In this document: positions 17,969 through 25,913 of the stretch, piece after piece
How positions within the stretch are numbered: the first letter of the stretch is position 1
How the letters are laid out: every line of letters starts with the position of its first letter
NCBI GenBank assembly: GCA_905612515.1
Contig: CAJQSI010000003.1
Location: forward strand, 1 to 63,357
Direction of reading: 5' to 3'
Length of the DNA stretch: 63,357 nucleotides
Origin: an uncultured Opitutales bacterium
GTDB lineage: Bacteria; Verrucomicrobiota; Verrucomicrobiia; Opitutales; Seribacteraceae
Program-made: the position numbers and the translations under genes
Notes under the pieces: model-generated
Database searches by the model: none
What the model saw: the letters and a program-made list of their open reading frames with translations, nothing else
Told to the model about the DNA's origin: nothing

Positions 17969-19881
17969 GGTCTATCCTCTGCATATTCTTTCTGCCGGCT
18001 TGCTTGCTTGGGGGAGCGTTCGAGGACCAAGTCGTCCCCATTCTTGAGAGATCCTGCCTGAAGTGCCATGGTGGCGATAAGACCAAGGGGAAAGTAGACT
18101 TTTCGGGGATTCTCACTGAACTTGATGTTGGGGATCATCTTGATCTCTGGGAGACTGTCGTCGAAGTGGTTGAACTGGGAGAGATGCCACCCGAGGATGA
18201 AAACCCTCTCTCGTCCGATGAAAAGAAGGAAATTCGTGGCTGGCACGAGGAATTCATCAAGTTGCCGGTCGAGACAGCGATACCGGTATTTCGTCCCCGC
18301 AGGTTATCTGCCAATGAATACCGGAACACGCTGCGTTCCCTTTTCGGGTTTGATCTCGAGGTTGGCATTGCGAGGGCAGAGCAAACCGAATCGGGCGACA
18401 AGTCATTGATCCTTAAAATTCTGCCTCCCGATCCTCCGGGGAAAAGCGGTTTCTTCAATGATACGCATTCCACCCCCCTGTCTTCTTCACTTCTTGAGAA
18501 CTACGCCTACTTGGCTGGAATTTCCCTGGATCGGCTTTTTTCCATTCAGGGAAAGAACTCTCTTGCCCGCATGACTCGTCAAAAGGAGGATTGGAATGGA
18601 GCGATCACCCCTGACCTGGCTGAGGAAATCGTTCGCTCCTTTCTACCCCGGATTTTTCGACGCCCAGTTAAGGAGGAAAGGATCAAGTTGGTTTTCGAAC
18701 AGCTTGAAGGCAAGAAGGGAAAAGCCCTTGTTGCGGCGCTCAAGTTCGAGTTCAAGGCGGCCTTGATTTCTCCTGAATTCCTATACCGTGGATTTCTTGC
18801 CAAACCGGATGAGAACAAAAACAGGCAACCGGTCGACCCCTTCGAGCTGGCCGAGCGATTGTCCTATTTTTTATGGGAGGATATGCCTGACGAAGAACTG
18901 TTCGAGTCGGCCAGGGATGGATCTTTGCAGGAGAAAGGGGAAGTCGGACGGCAAATCGAGAGGATGCTAACCGATTCCCGTGCCCGCAACCTGTCCGAGA
19001 GTTTTGGCGTCCAGTTGCTCGGGTTGTCTTCCATCGACGACCAAATCAAGAACAACCCCATTCATTTGCATGCCCTGCGCACCCAGCCCCGGGATTTCCT
19101 GCATTACCTTTTTACCGAAGACCGCCCAATTATGGAACTTCTCGATTCCAACGTCACCTTCGTAAACCAGAGCACGTCGGGTTTTTATGGAAACGATCGT
19201 AAACGCCTGGCCCCCTTTCACAAACCCAGGGGTGTCGAGAGACAACGCACCATGAATCAACGACTGGAAATCAAGGATGCGGAAGGGCGGGGGGGCATCC
19301 TAACCATGCCGAGCATTCTTAGCATGAACCATGGACCGATCCTCCGAGGAACTTGGGTGCTTCGTACTATTCTTGGCGTAAGACTTGGGGAGCCGCCCGC
19401 CGACGTGCCTCCCATCAAACCTCCTCCCCGTGGTAAGAAAATGACCTTTCGTGAAAGGTTCGAGGCCCATCGTAAAAATGTAACCTGCGCGAGGTGTCAT
19501 GAGAAAATCGACCCGATCGGCTTTGCCTTGGATGGTTACGACAAAAACGGCAGGTATCTTTTGGCATCCTACCACAATCGGGGAAACCAACCGCCCATCG
19601 ATACTTCCGGGAAATTGCCGAGTGGCGAAGAATTCAAGGACTTCGAGGGCCTCAAGCGCATCCTCCTTACGAAAAAACGCGAACAGGTAATCCGCAATCT
19701 GACGAAACAAATTCTTTCCTATGCCCTTGGCCGGAAGCTTGGGAGGGGAGATCAAGGGGTGGTGGAGGAGATTACGGGCAAGGCAACCTCGGAGAATTCA
19801 AGTTGGAAGGAACTCCTGATCGAGGTTGCCAATAGCACCTCTTTCCGTGAAATTGTATTCAAGGAACAGGATACGAAATGA
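17965..19881 (+). CDS. Cytochrome-like DUF1587/1592/1588/1585 protein (short form)
   Basis: 638 residues from a GTG start that overlaps the sulfatase stop by four bases; AAGGAG lies only two bases before it. The signal peptide is short. Domains: CLKCH heme site (Cys31-His35), DUF1587 (FRPRRLSANEYRNTLRSLFG, about 109-175), DUF1595/DUF1592 (about 215-400, AERLSYFLWEDMPDEEL), DUF1588 with CARCH (Cys508-His512) and DUF1585. It has the domain order of the 983-residue protein at 13411 without the LamG-like insert, so the two are paralogues rather than a split gene. Two hemes c are expected, outside the cytoplasm. Its stop overlaps the next DUF1552 gene by four bases (ATGA). Confidence 0.9.
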   Translation: MRSILCIFFLPACLLGGAFEDQVVPILERSCLKCHGGDKTKGKVDFSGILTELDVGDHLDLWETVVEVVELGEMPPEDENPLSSDEKKEIRGWHEEFIKLPVETAIPVFRPRRLSANEYRNTLRSLFGFDLEVGIARAEQTESGDKSLILKILPPDPPGKSGFFNDTHSTPLSSSLLENYAYLAGISLDRLFSIQGKNSLARMTRQKEDWNGAITPDLAEEIVRSFLPRIFRRPVKEERIKLVFEQLEGKKGKALVAALKFEFKAALISPEFLYRGFLAKPDENKNRQPVDPFELAERLSYFLWEDMPDEELFESARDGSLQEKGEVGRQIERMLTDSRARNLSESFGVQLLGLSSIDDQIKNNPIHLHALRTQPRDFLHYLFTEDRPIMELLDSNVTFVNQSTSGFYGNDRKRLAPFHKPRGVERQRTMNQRLEIKDAEGRGGILTMPSILSMNHGPILRGTWVLRTILGVRLGEPPADVPPIKPPPRGKKMTFRERFEAHRKNVTCARCHEKIDPIGFALDGYDKNGRYLLASYHNRGNQPPIDTSGKLPSGEEFKDFEGLKRILLTKKREQVIRNLTKQILSYALGRKLGRGDQGVVEEITGKATSENSSWKELLIEVANSTSFREIVFKEQDTK

Positions 19882-21491
19882 GCCGAAACTGGAAAATTGA
19901 ACGCAGGACTTTTCTCAGAGGAGCAGGGGCGCTACTTCCTTTGCCCTTCTTGAATTTAATGGAAGCCAATGCCCGTTCGGGTAGCCTCCATGCATCGGAT
20001 CAAACGGGCCCCCCCTTGCGGTTCATGACCCTCTTCAAACCCAATGGGGTTCATCCACCCTCCTGGAACGTAAATGGTGGCAAGGAGAATGATTTCCGGA
20101 TGTCTCCGCTCATGCAGCCCTTTGCCAAGCACAAGGAGGATCTTCTCATTTTGGACAACATGGGAGACTTTGGGTTTTCATCCCATAGCAATTCTACCCG
20201 GCGCTTTCTTTGCGGACATCACCAGAATGCCCGATCCGCCTCCGTTGACCAGCTTATTGCCGATCAGGTCCAGGGCGACGCTCCTCACCGTTCGCTTGAG
20301 TTGACCACCGAAGGCCTATTCGTCAATCAGATTGGTTGCAGCTACATTTCCTATGACAAAAAAGGTGGCATGATGCCCCGGGATAGCGACCCTCAGCTTA
20401 TTTTCGACAAGCTCTTCAGAAACCCCTTGAGCGATCCCGGAAAAAGAGCGGAGATGATCAGTCTGCTCGATCGGGTCTCCTCGGACGCCAAGTCTCTTGA
20501 GAGAAAGGCCGGGGTCGAGGATGGAGAGACCCTCGACGAATATTTTACCGCCTTGCGGGAAACCGAGCTGAAACTCGACAAAATGGGTCCGCTCGATCAG
20601 GGTCTCAAGTCCTCCAAGTTTGCCCGCTTGGCCCGACCGCTTGCTCCTTCGAACATGGACGAGCAGGTCAACGCTATGCTCGACGTCATCGCGATGGCCC
20701 TTTGGACGGACTCCACCCGGTGCATATCCTATATGCTTGGAAACAGTAACAGTCGGATGATTTTCGATTTCCTAGGCATTAAGAAGCAACATCATTACCT
20801 TTCCCACTTCTTCCGCAACTTCAGCCGGGAGAACATCGACTCTCTTCTCAAGATCAGCCTCTGGCACATGGAAAAGTTCGATTACCTGCTCAGCAAGCTC
20901 AAGTCCTACAAAGACCATAACGGGCGGCTTCTTGACCATTGCGTGGTCTTGTACGGATCTGGCATGGGGCACAGCGACAACCACACTGCCCAGCGCATTC
21001 CCATCGTGCTTGCCGGCCAAGGCGGAGGAAAACTCAAGACAGGGCGATATCTTAGGTACTCGAAGAACCAGGAATTGGGGCGGTTGCACTTGTCCTTGCT
21101 CGACCTGTTCGGGGTCAAGCAGGAATCCTATGCAAATGCCAAGCAACCCTTGCCGGGGCTGAACGGAGGAAAGTTCGACGAGTTTTCCGAACGCCCGTTC
21201 GAAAGCTGGGTCAAGGTCGACTCGGGCACCATGACCGTTCAGGGCAGGCTTCGCATGTCCGACAACTTGGACGAGGCCAAAGTTTTTTATATCGACGTCG
21301 ATGGGCGTGATCCTGTGCGGATGGAAATCGGCTTTGGCGACTTTCATTCTCGCAACGTTGCGTATCACGTCGGAACCCCCGTCAAGCTTACCGGGAAAAC
21401 CGTGGAGAAGGATGGCGGGACGATCCTAAACAAAATTACCGGACTGGAGTCGCTCTTTGGGAACAACACCCCTGGCAAAGCGGGTGGCTGA
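19878..21491 (+). CDS. DUF1552 family protein with C-terminal OB-like extension
   Basis: 537 residues, longer than the 450-470 usual for the family. The N-terminus ERRTFLRGAGALLPLPF is a Tat-like signal. The DUF1552 core covers about 45-430 (MTLFKPNGVHPPSWN, RSASVDQLIADQV, LIFDKLFRNP, VLYGSGMGHSDNH). About 95 extra residues follow, with strands MTVQGRLRMSDN, AKVFYIDVDGR, PVRMEIGFGDF and PVKLTGKTVEKD, resembling a small OB-type beta-barrel. It is coupled to the upstream cytochrome-like gene by an ATGA overlap and ends three bases from the convergent sulfatase. The extension may set its partner or substrate (inference). Confidence 0.88.
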   Translation: MSRNWKIERRTFLRGAGALLPLPFLNLMEANARSGSLHASDQTGPPLRFMTLFKPNGVHPPSWNVNGGKENDFRMSPLMQPFAKHKEDLLILDNMGDFGFSSHSNSTRRFLCGHHQNARSASVDQLIADQVQGDAPHRSLELTTEGLFVNQIGCSYISYDKKGGMMPRDSDPQLIFDKLFRNPLSDPGKRAEMISLLDRVSSDAKSLERKAGVEDGETLDEYFTALRETELKLDKMGPLDQGLKSSKFARLARPLAPSNMDEQVNAMLDVIAMALWTDSTRCISYMLGNSNSRMIFDFLGIKKQHHYLSHFFRNFSRENIDSLLKISLWHMEKFDYLLSKLKSYKDHNGRLLDHCVVLYGSGMGHSDNHTAQRIPIVLAGQGGGKLKTGRYLRYSKNQELGRLHLSLLDLFGVKQESYANAKQPLPGLNGGKFDEFSERPFESWVKVDSGTMTVQGRLRMSDNLDEAKVFYIDVDGRDPVRMEIGFGDFHSRNVAYHVGTPVKLTGKTVEKDGGTILNKITGLESLFGNNTPGKAGG

Positions 21492-21493
21492 GA

Positions 21494-23002
21494 CTATTTC
21501 CCGCCTGATACGGAAAGCAACCCGTCGCCAAGTTCCTCCCGTTTGCTTTTTAGCGCAGTCAGCAAGTCTTTCTTCACTGCGGCGTGCCTGGGGTCGTCGA
21601 TCAAGTCCTTAGTCTCCCTCGGATCGTTTTTGATGTCGAACAATTGGCTGCGTCCGATCTTTGGGTAGTGGATCAACTTGAATTGATCCGTCCGCACCAG
21701 GCGCTGTGTCTCGATGTAGCAATTGAATACAAGGTCTTCCCCTCGGGCGCCTTTTTCCCCGTGGACCAAGGGTACTATGCTTGAGTAATGAACTGTTTCG
21801 GGCACCTTCAGTCCCGCTAGTTCGCAGGTCGTGGGGTAGACGCTCTGCATGTAGATCTTCTCGTCCACGGTGGCTCCTTTGCTAATCCCAGGCCCGGATA
21901 TCATAAATGGCATCTTGATGCTGTGATCATAAGGGTTCTGTTTTCCCATGAGCCCATGCTGACCCACGGCGAGGCCATGGTCCGCGGTGAACACGACGTA
22001 GGTTTCGTCGGCTCGCCCGCTTTTCTTCAGTGCCTTCAGGATGCGCCCGATTTCACGGTCCATGTGCGTGATGATGGCGTAGTATTCCGAGCGATGGATC
22101 TGCACCACCTCTTTGGTTCGCGGAAACGGGGCGAGGGCCTCATCGCGTATCTTGATTGCCCCGTTGTCGAAGGGATGTTCGGGTAGGTAGTTCTTCGGTA
22201 TTGCGATCTTCTCCGGCGGATACATGTCGACGAATTTCTTGGGTGCTTGGCGAGGATCGTGAGGGGCGTTGAACGCTACGTACATGAAGAAGGGCTTGTC
22301 CGTGTTCTTCGCCTTTCCGAGGAATTCGATCGCCTTGTCGGCGAATAGCTCGGAGCTATGCTTTTTCACGGTGTATTCATCGCTGACTTCTTGGTCTCCG
22401 TTCTTCGAAACGATGTCGCGTACGAAAGGAGCCCAGTGCCCGGTGAACTTCGGATCCCAAGGGTTCCACTTGTTGTTTGTCGGCGTGGGCCTGTTGTATC
22501 CTGGTTTTTTTGAGCCGCTAGGGTCAAAGGTTTCGTACATTCCCTTGGCGATGGCCTTGGCTTGGCTGAATCCCTTGAGGGCGGAGTAGTAGTTGTTGTG
22601 CCACTTGCCGGTAAGGAAGGTGTCGTAGCCGGCATCGCGGAACACTTCCGGCCACAGCTTAACCTCGGTTGATCCTTCCACTGCAATAGCCCCGCGTGAG
22701 TTGGCCCACTTGTCTAGGTAGGGCTTGTTCTTGGGAGCCCGAAACACGCTTTGCCCGGTGATTAACATGGTTCGACTAGCCACGCACACGGCGCCTGACC
22801 ACGACCCTTGGTTGAAGCAATTGTTAAAGAGAACACCCTGCGTGGCTAGTTTGTCCAAGTTGGGTGTCTTTACTTCCGGGTTATTCACTCCTCCGATGGA
22901 GCGAGGGGCTTGGTCATCGGCTATGATGAAAAGGACATTGGGTTTTTTTGCCGCTACGGTCAAAGGGCTCAGGGCGAGCAAGACGCTGAATAATTTTTTC
23001 AT
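21494..23002 (-). CDS. Secreted sulfatase (iduronate/choline-sulfatase-like branch)
   Basis: 502 residues with a signal peptide (FSVLLALSPLTVAA). Metal ligands are in IIADDQAPRS, the formylglycine site is Cys73 in CVASR (a C-x-A-x-R form with Ala for Pro), then LTGKWHN, FMYVAFNAPHDPRQAP and TADHGLAVGQHGLMGK. The last motif and the CVASR site are typical of the S1 group containing iduronate-2-sulfatases and related glycan sulfatases. It is the last gene of a minus-strand run that includes a serine hydrolase and a sialate O-acetylesterase, with gaps of only about 25 bases, so one operon is likely. Confidence 0.92.
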   Translation of the reverse strand: MKKLFSVLLALSPLTVAAKKPNVLFIIADDQAPRSIGGVNNPEVKTPNLDKLATQGVLFNNCFNQGSWSGAVCVASRTMLITGQSVFRAPKNKPYLDKWANSRGAIAVEGSTEVKLWPEVFRDAGYDTFLTGKWHNNYYSALKGFSQAKAIAKGMYETFDPSGSKKPGYNRPTPTNNKWNPWDPKFTGHWAPFVRDIVSKNGDQEVSDEYTVKKHSSELFADKAIEFLGKAKNTDKPFFMYVAFNAPHDPRQAPKKFVDMYPPEKIAIPKNYLPEHPFDNGAIKIRDEALAPFPRTKEVVQIHRSEYYAIITHMDREIGRILKALKKSGRADETYVVFTADHGLAVGQHGLMGKQNPYDHSIKMPFMISGPGISKGATVDEKIYMQSVYPTTCELAGLKVPETVHYSSIVPLVHGEKGARGEDLVFNCYIETQRLVRTDQFKLIHYPKIGRSQLFDIKNDPRETKDLIDDPRHAAVKKDLLTALKSKREELGDGLLSVSGGK

Positions 23003-23027
23003 GGGAAAGGTTTTACCAGTCGGGCGA

Positions 23028-24197
23028 TTATTTTCGGAAGAGAGGAATGAGGTGATCGAGCACAGCCACCAAGGGAGCCCCGATTTTGCCTTTGTTGTGC
23101 GAGGTGGCGACCATCACCAAGTTGAGCTTGGGAAAGATGGACATGTATTGTCCCCCCGCGCCGATACCGCTGATGAAGTTCACCTTGTTGTCGGGAGACC
23201 TTTTCTTCCGGTTGTGAAAATAGTAAAAATAGCCTTCTCCTTTGTTGGTGTTCATGACCTCCTTGACGTATTCGGCGGAGAGCAATTGTTCCCCGTTGTA
23301 TTTGCCCCCTAGGGCGATGGCGGTTCCAATTTTGAGAAGTGATCTCGAGGTGAAGTTGCTGCCGACCCCGCACTTGGGGATTCCGCATCCTTGGTTATCC
23401 CAGCAATAGATCGCCCCGAACTTTTCCGCCACTTCCTTGGCGAAGAATTCCTGGGCGGAGCCCTTGGCCTTCAAGTCGATGATCATCATGATCAAGGAAG
23501 GATCCGTGCCGGTGTACTTGTACTGCTTTTCGGTAGGGGTGATGGGCGAAGTGTTCTCGAACAACTGTTGGAAGTGCTTTTGCCGCTGATACTTTTTGCC
23601 GAGGGAATGGGCGAAGGTTTTGGTTGGGAAGCGAAGACCCGATTTCATGAAGAGAGCGTCACGCAAGGTGATTGAGTCCACGCCCGGTTTGATCTTGGAA
23701 CGGTCGATCGCCGGCAGGAAATCAACCACTGGCTTGTCCAGGTCCTTCATGCTCAATAGCCCCAACTGGATGGCTCGGGCCAAGGTCACGGAGATCATCG
23801 TCTTGGTCACCGACATAGCGTAGTGGGGACCGTCGACTCGACCTCGACGGTTGTACATTTCGAAGATCAGTTTGCCGTCCTTCCAGAGCAGGAGGCTATC
23901 TAAGTTAGCGAACTTGCCTGCACGGTCCTTCTTCAGCAGTGCCTGTATCGCCTCCTCTGTTCCAGGTGCATCCAAGCGGCCCACCTGCAGCCCGTCTGCT
24001 ATGTCTTCCGGTGATGCGCTGACGTAGGGTTTCGGAAGGTCGGGAAGTTTTTGTTGCTCCCGAAAGTTGTGGCTCTTGGGATCAACCCCCTTGGCAAGGC
24101 GAGGTAAGTCGCTGGCCTCAAGTTGGTTTCCGTATGGCAGGGTGCCCAGCAACAGAACGGCGAGGATGCTCCGTCGTTGCAAAAAAACCATGGCCAT
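23028..24197 (-). CDS. Secreted serine hydrolase, beta-lactamase/class C family
   Basis: 389 residues with an N-terminal signal (RRSILAVLLLGTLPYG). The S-x-x-K motif is SVTK (Ser129-Lys132) and a Tyr-containing second motif is in KYTGTD. The family includes class C beta-lactamases, esterases and D-amino-acid peptidases; the general 'serine hydrolase' branch found in sugar loci is most likely an esterase. Start at 24197 or two codons further on. It lies between the sialate O-acetylesterase (27 bases) and the sulfatase (25 bases), so a role in deacylating the same glycan is a fair guess. Confidence 0.85.
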   Translation of the reverse strand: MAMVFLQRRSILAVLLLGTLPYGNQLEASDLPRLAKGVDPKSHNFREQQKLPDLPKPYVSASPEDIADGLQVGRLDAPGTEEAIQALLKKDRAGKFANLDSLLLWKDGKLIFEMYNRRGRVDGPHYAMSVTKTMISVTLARAIQLGLLSMKDLDKPVVDFLPAIDRSKIKPGVDSITLRDALFMKSGLRFPTKTFAHSLGKKYQRQKHFQQLFENTSPITPTEKQYKYTGTDPSLIMMIIDLKAKGSAQEFFAKEVAEKFGAIYCWDNQGCGIPKCGVGSNFTSRSLLKIGTAIALGGKYNGEQLLSAEYVKEVMNTNKGEGYFYYFHNRKKRSPDNKVNFISGIGAGGQYMSIFPKLNLVMVATSHNKGKIGAPLVAVLDHLIPLFRK

Positions 24198-24224
24198 TTC
24201 CAGAAAGGCCCCTGTGCGGCGGAA

Positions 24225-25709
24225 TTACCAGTCGTCCGTGCGGAACGGTAAGGCGGGTATGCCGTCCTTGTTGTAGAGGTTGGCATTGGCCGGATTCATG
24301 GTGAATCCGTAGCGTACGGCCACCGGCTTCTTTACCTCCTTTGAACTCACGACCACGGTGTCCCCCTCGATTGCGGCGTCCGCCCAGACCCATTTCTTAT
24401 CCTCTCCTGCGATTGAGAAATGCTCGAGCTTGCCTCCCTTTACCTCTGCGGTGGGTTCCAGTTTGGTCTTCTTGCCCACCATCAGGCCCTTGCCGACGTG
24501 GTCGAAGGACAGATGGATCATATTGTCCTTTACCTTGTGGCTTTTATAGAGCGGTCCGGTGGGAACGATGTCTTTTTTCCCATAGGTTTGGTGCAAAGCC
24601 CACTGGGCAAGGCGTCCTCCCACGTCCTGCTTGTTGCGCGGGTGAATGTCTCTTGGGTTGTGAGCATCCGCAAGGTCGATAGCCACCGCCATGCCGGTGT
24701 GTGGAATATCCAGGGCCTTGGTCTGGGCTTCGCGAATCTTGGCCCAACCGTCTCCGCCCGCAGGATTTGTTCCTGGATTTTGGAAGTTGGCCAACTGCAC
24801 CCAGTAGAATGCTAGATCCTTATTTTGAAAAACCTTGCGCCAGCCATTCACCAAGGCGTGCTTCTTGTGGTAGTAGGACATGTGTTCACCACCGTTGGAT
24901 TCACCTTGATACCAAATGCCCCCGCGCATCGCGAAGGGGGCAAGCGGGTGCACCATTTGGTTGTAGATGGCCGATGGGGATCCACCGCCGACCTTGGTGT
25001 CGGACTTATAGTTCTTCACTTGCTCGGCAATCTTTGCCAACTCGGGAACCGACTGGAAGCCGGCCAAGGTGGTCCAAGGTTCAATGCGTGTGCCTCCCCA
25101 GTTGGAGCCAATCAAGCCGACCGGCACACCAAGTTCCTTATGCAAGCGACGTCCAAAGAAGTATCCCACGGCGCTAAAGCCACCGGAGGTCTGTGGGTTG
25201 CAAACTTTCCAACTGCTTGGGATGGCCAAGCGTTCCTTTGGCTGAGGACTGACCTTGTGCCCGGGCACGTCGAAGAGTCGAATCAGTGGGTGGTCCGCGG
25301 CCGCTATCTCTTCCTTGCCATTGGTGGAGCCGCTCAGCCTCCATTCCATGTTCGATTGGCCCGAGCAAATCCACACCTCGCCTACAAGGATGTTTTCAAG
25401 CTTTATCTCGTTGCTTCCCTTGACCGTGAGGGTGGCCGGTTTGGCGGTGGCCTTGAGTGCGGATAGCTTTACCATCCACTTGCCGTCATCGCCCGCCTTT
25501 GCGGTCTTGATCTGTCCGGCGAAGGAAACGGATACCTCTTCGCCTGCTTCCGCCCAACCCCAGATGGGCACGGGCAAGTCCCGCTGCAGGACCATGTCCT
25601 TGCCGATTACGTTGGGAAGCTTTACCTCGGCGGAAACGATAGCCGTGAACAGGGAGACGGCTCCGAGGAGAAGTAAGGTGTGAAATCGATGTGAAGTATG
25701 GATTTTCAT
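24225..25709 (-). CDS. Sialate O-acetylesterase-type carbohydrate esterase
   Basis: 494 residues from the ATG at 25709, which begins a good signal peptide (HTLLLLGAVSLFTAIVSA); an upstream ATG at 25769 would add 20 unneeded residues. The domain is the SASA/CE20-like SGNH fold with a preceding beta-sandwich. The nucleophile is in ICSGQSNMEW, then GSNWGGTRIEPW, the WYQGESNGG motif and the acid/histidine pair in DIHPRNKQ. It should remove O-acetyl groups from sialic acid or, more probably here, from polysaccharide such as xylan or algal glycan. A 143-base gap separates it from the propeller-MORN gene upstream on the strand. Confidence 0.9.
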   Translation of the reverse strand: MKIHTSHRFHTLLLLGAVSLFTAIVSAEVKLPNVIGKDMVLQRDLPVPIWGWAEAGEEVSVSFAGQIKTAKAGDDGKWMVKLSALKATAKPATLTVKGSNEIKLENILVGEVWICSGQSNMEWRLSGSTNGKEEIAAADHPLIRLFDVPGHKVSPQPKERLAIPSSWKVCNPQTSGGFSAVGYFFGRRLHKELGVPVGLIGSNWGGTRIEPWTTLAGFQSVPELAKIAEQVKNYKSDTKVGGGSPSAIYNQMVHPLAPFAMRGGIWYQGESNGGEHMSYYHKKHALVNGWRKVFQNKDLAFYWVQLANFQNPGTNPAGGDGWAKIREAQTKALDIPHTGMAVAIDLADAHNPRDIHPRNKQDVGGRLAQWALHQTYGKKDIVPTGPLYKSHKVKDNMIHLSFDHVGKGLMVGKKTKLEPTAEVKGGKLEHFSIAGEDKKWVWADAAIEGDTVVVSSKEVKKPVAVRYGFTMNPANANLYNKDGIPALPFRTDDW

Positions 25710-25913
25710 TAGATGGATATGGAATGATTTGAATAGACGAATGTATAAGTCGCACACAGTTGCTTTCATGGATCAAACTTAAAATTACGGAATTTTTAAA
25801 GTTTTGACCTGACATCCGGTTTTAGATGTTCCCCATTCAGGTTCCATCTTCCCACTTATCCAAATACCAGGAACAAAGATGCCAAAAATGGTGACCTAAG
25901 AAAAATAAGGGAT

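Noticed and set aside
13411-19881. The two cytochrome-like genes as halves of one broken gene
   Set aside because: Each has its own signal peptide, both CxxCH sites and the complete domain order, so they are paralogues.
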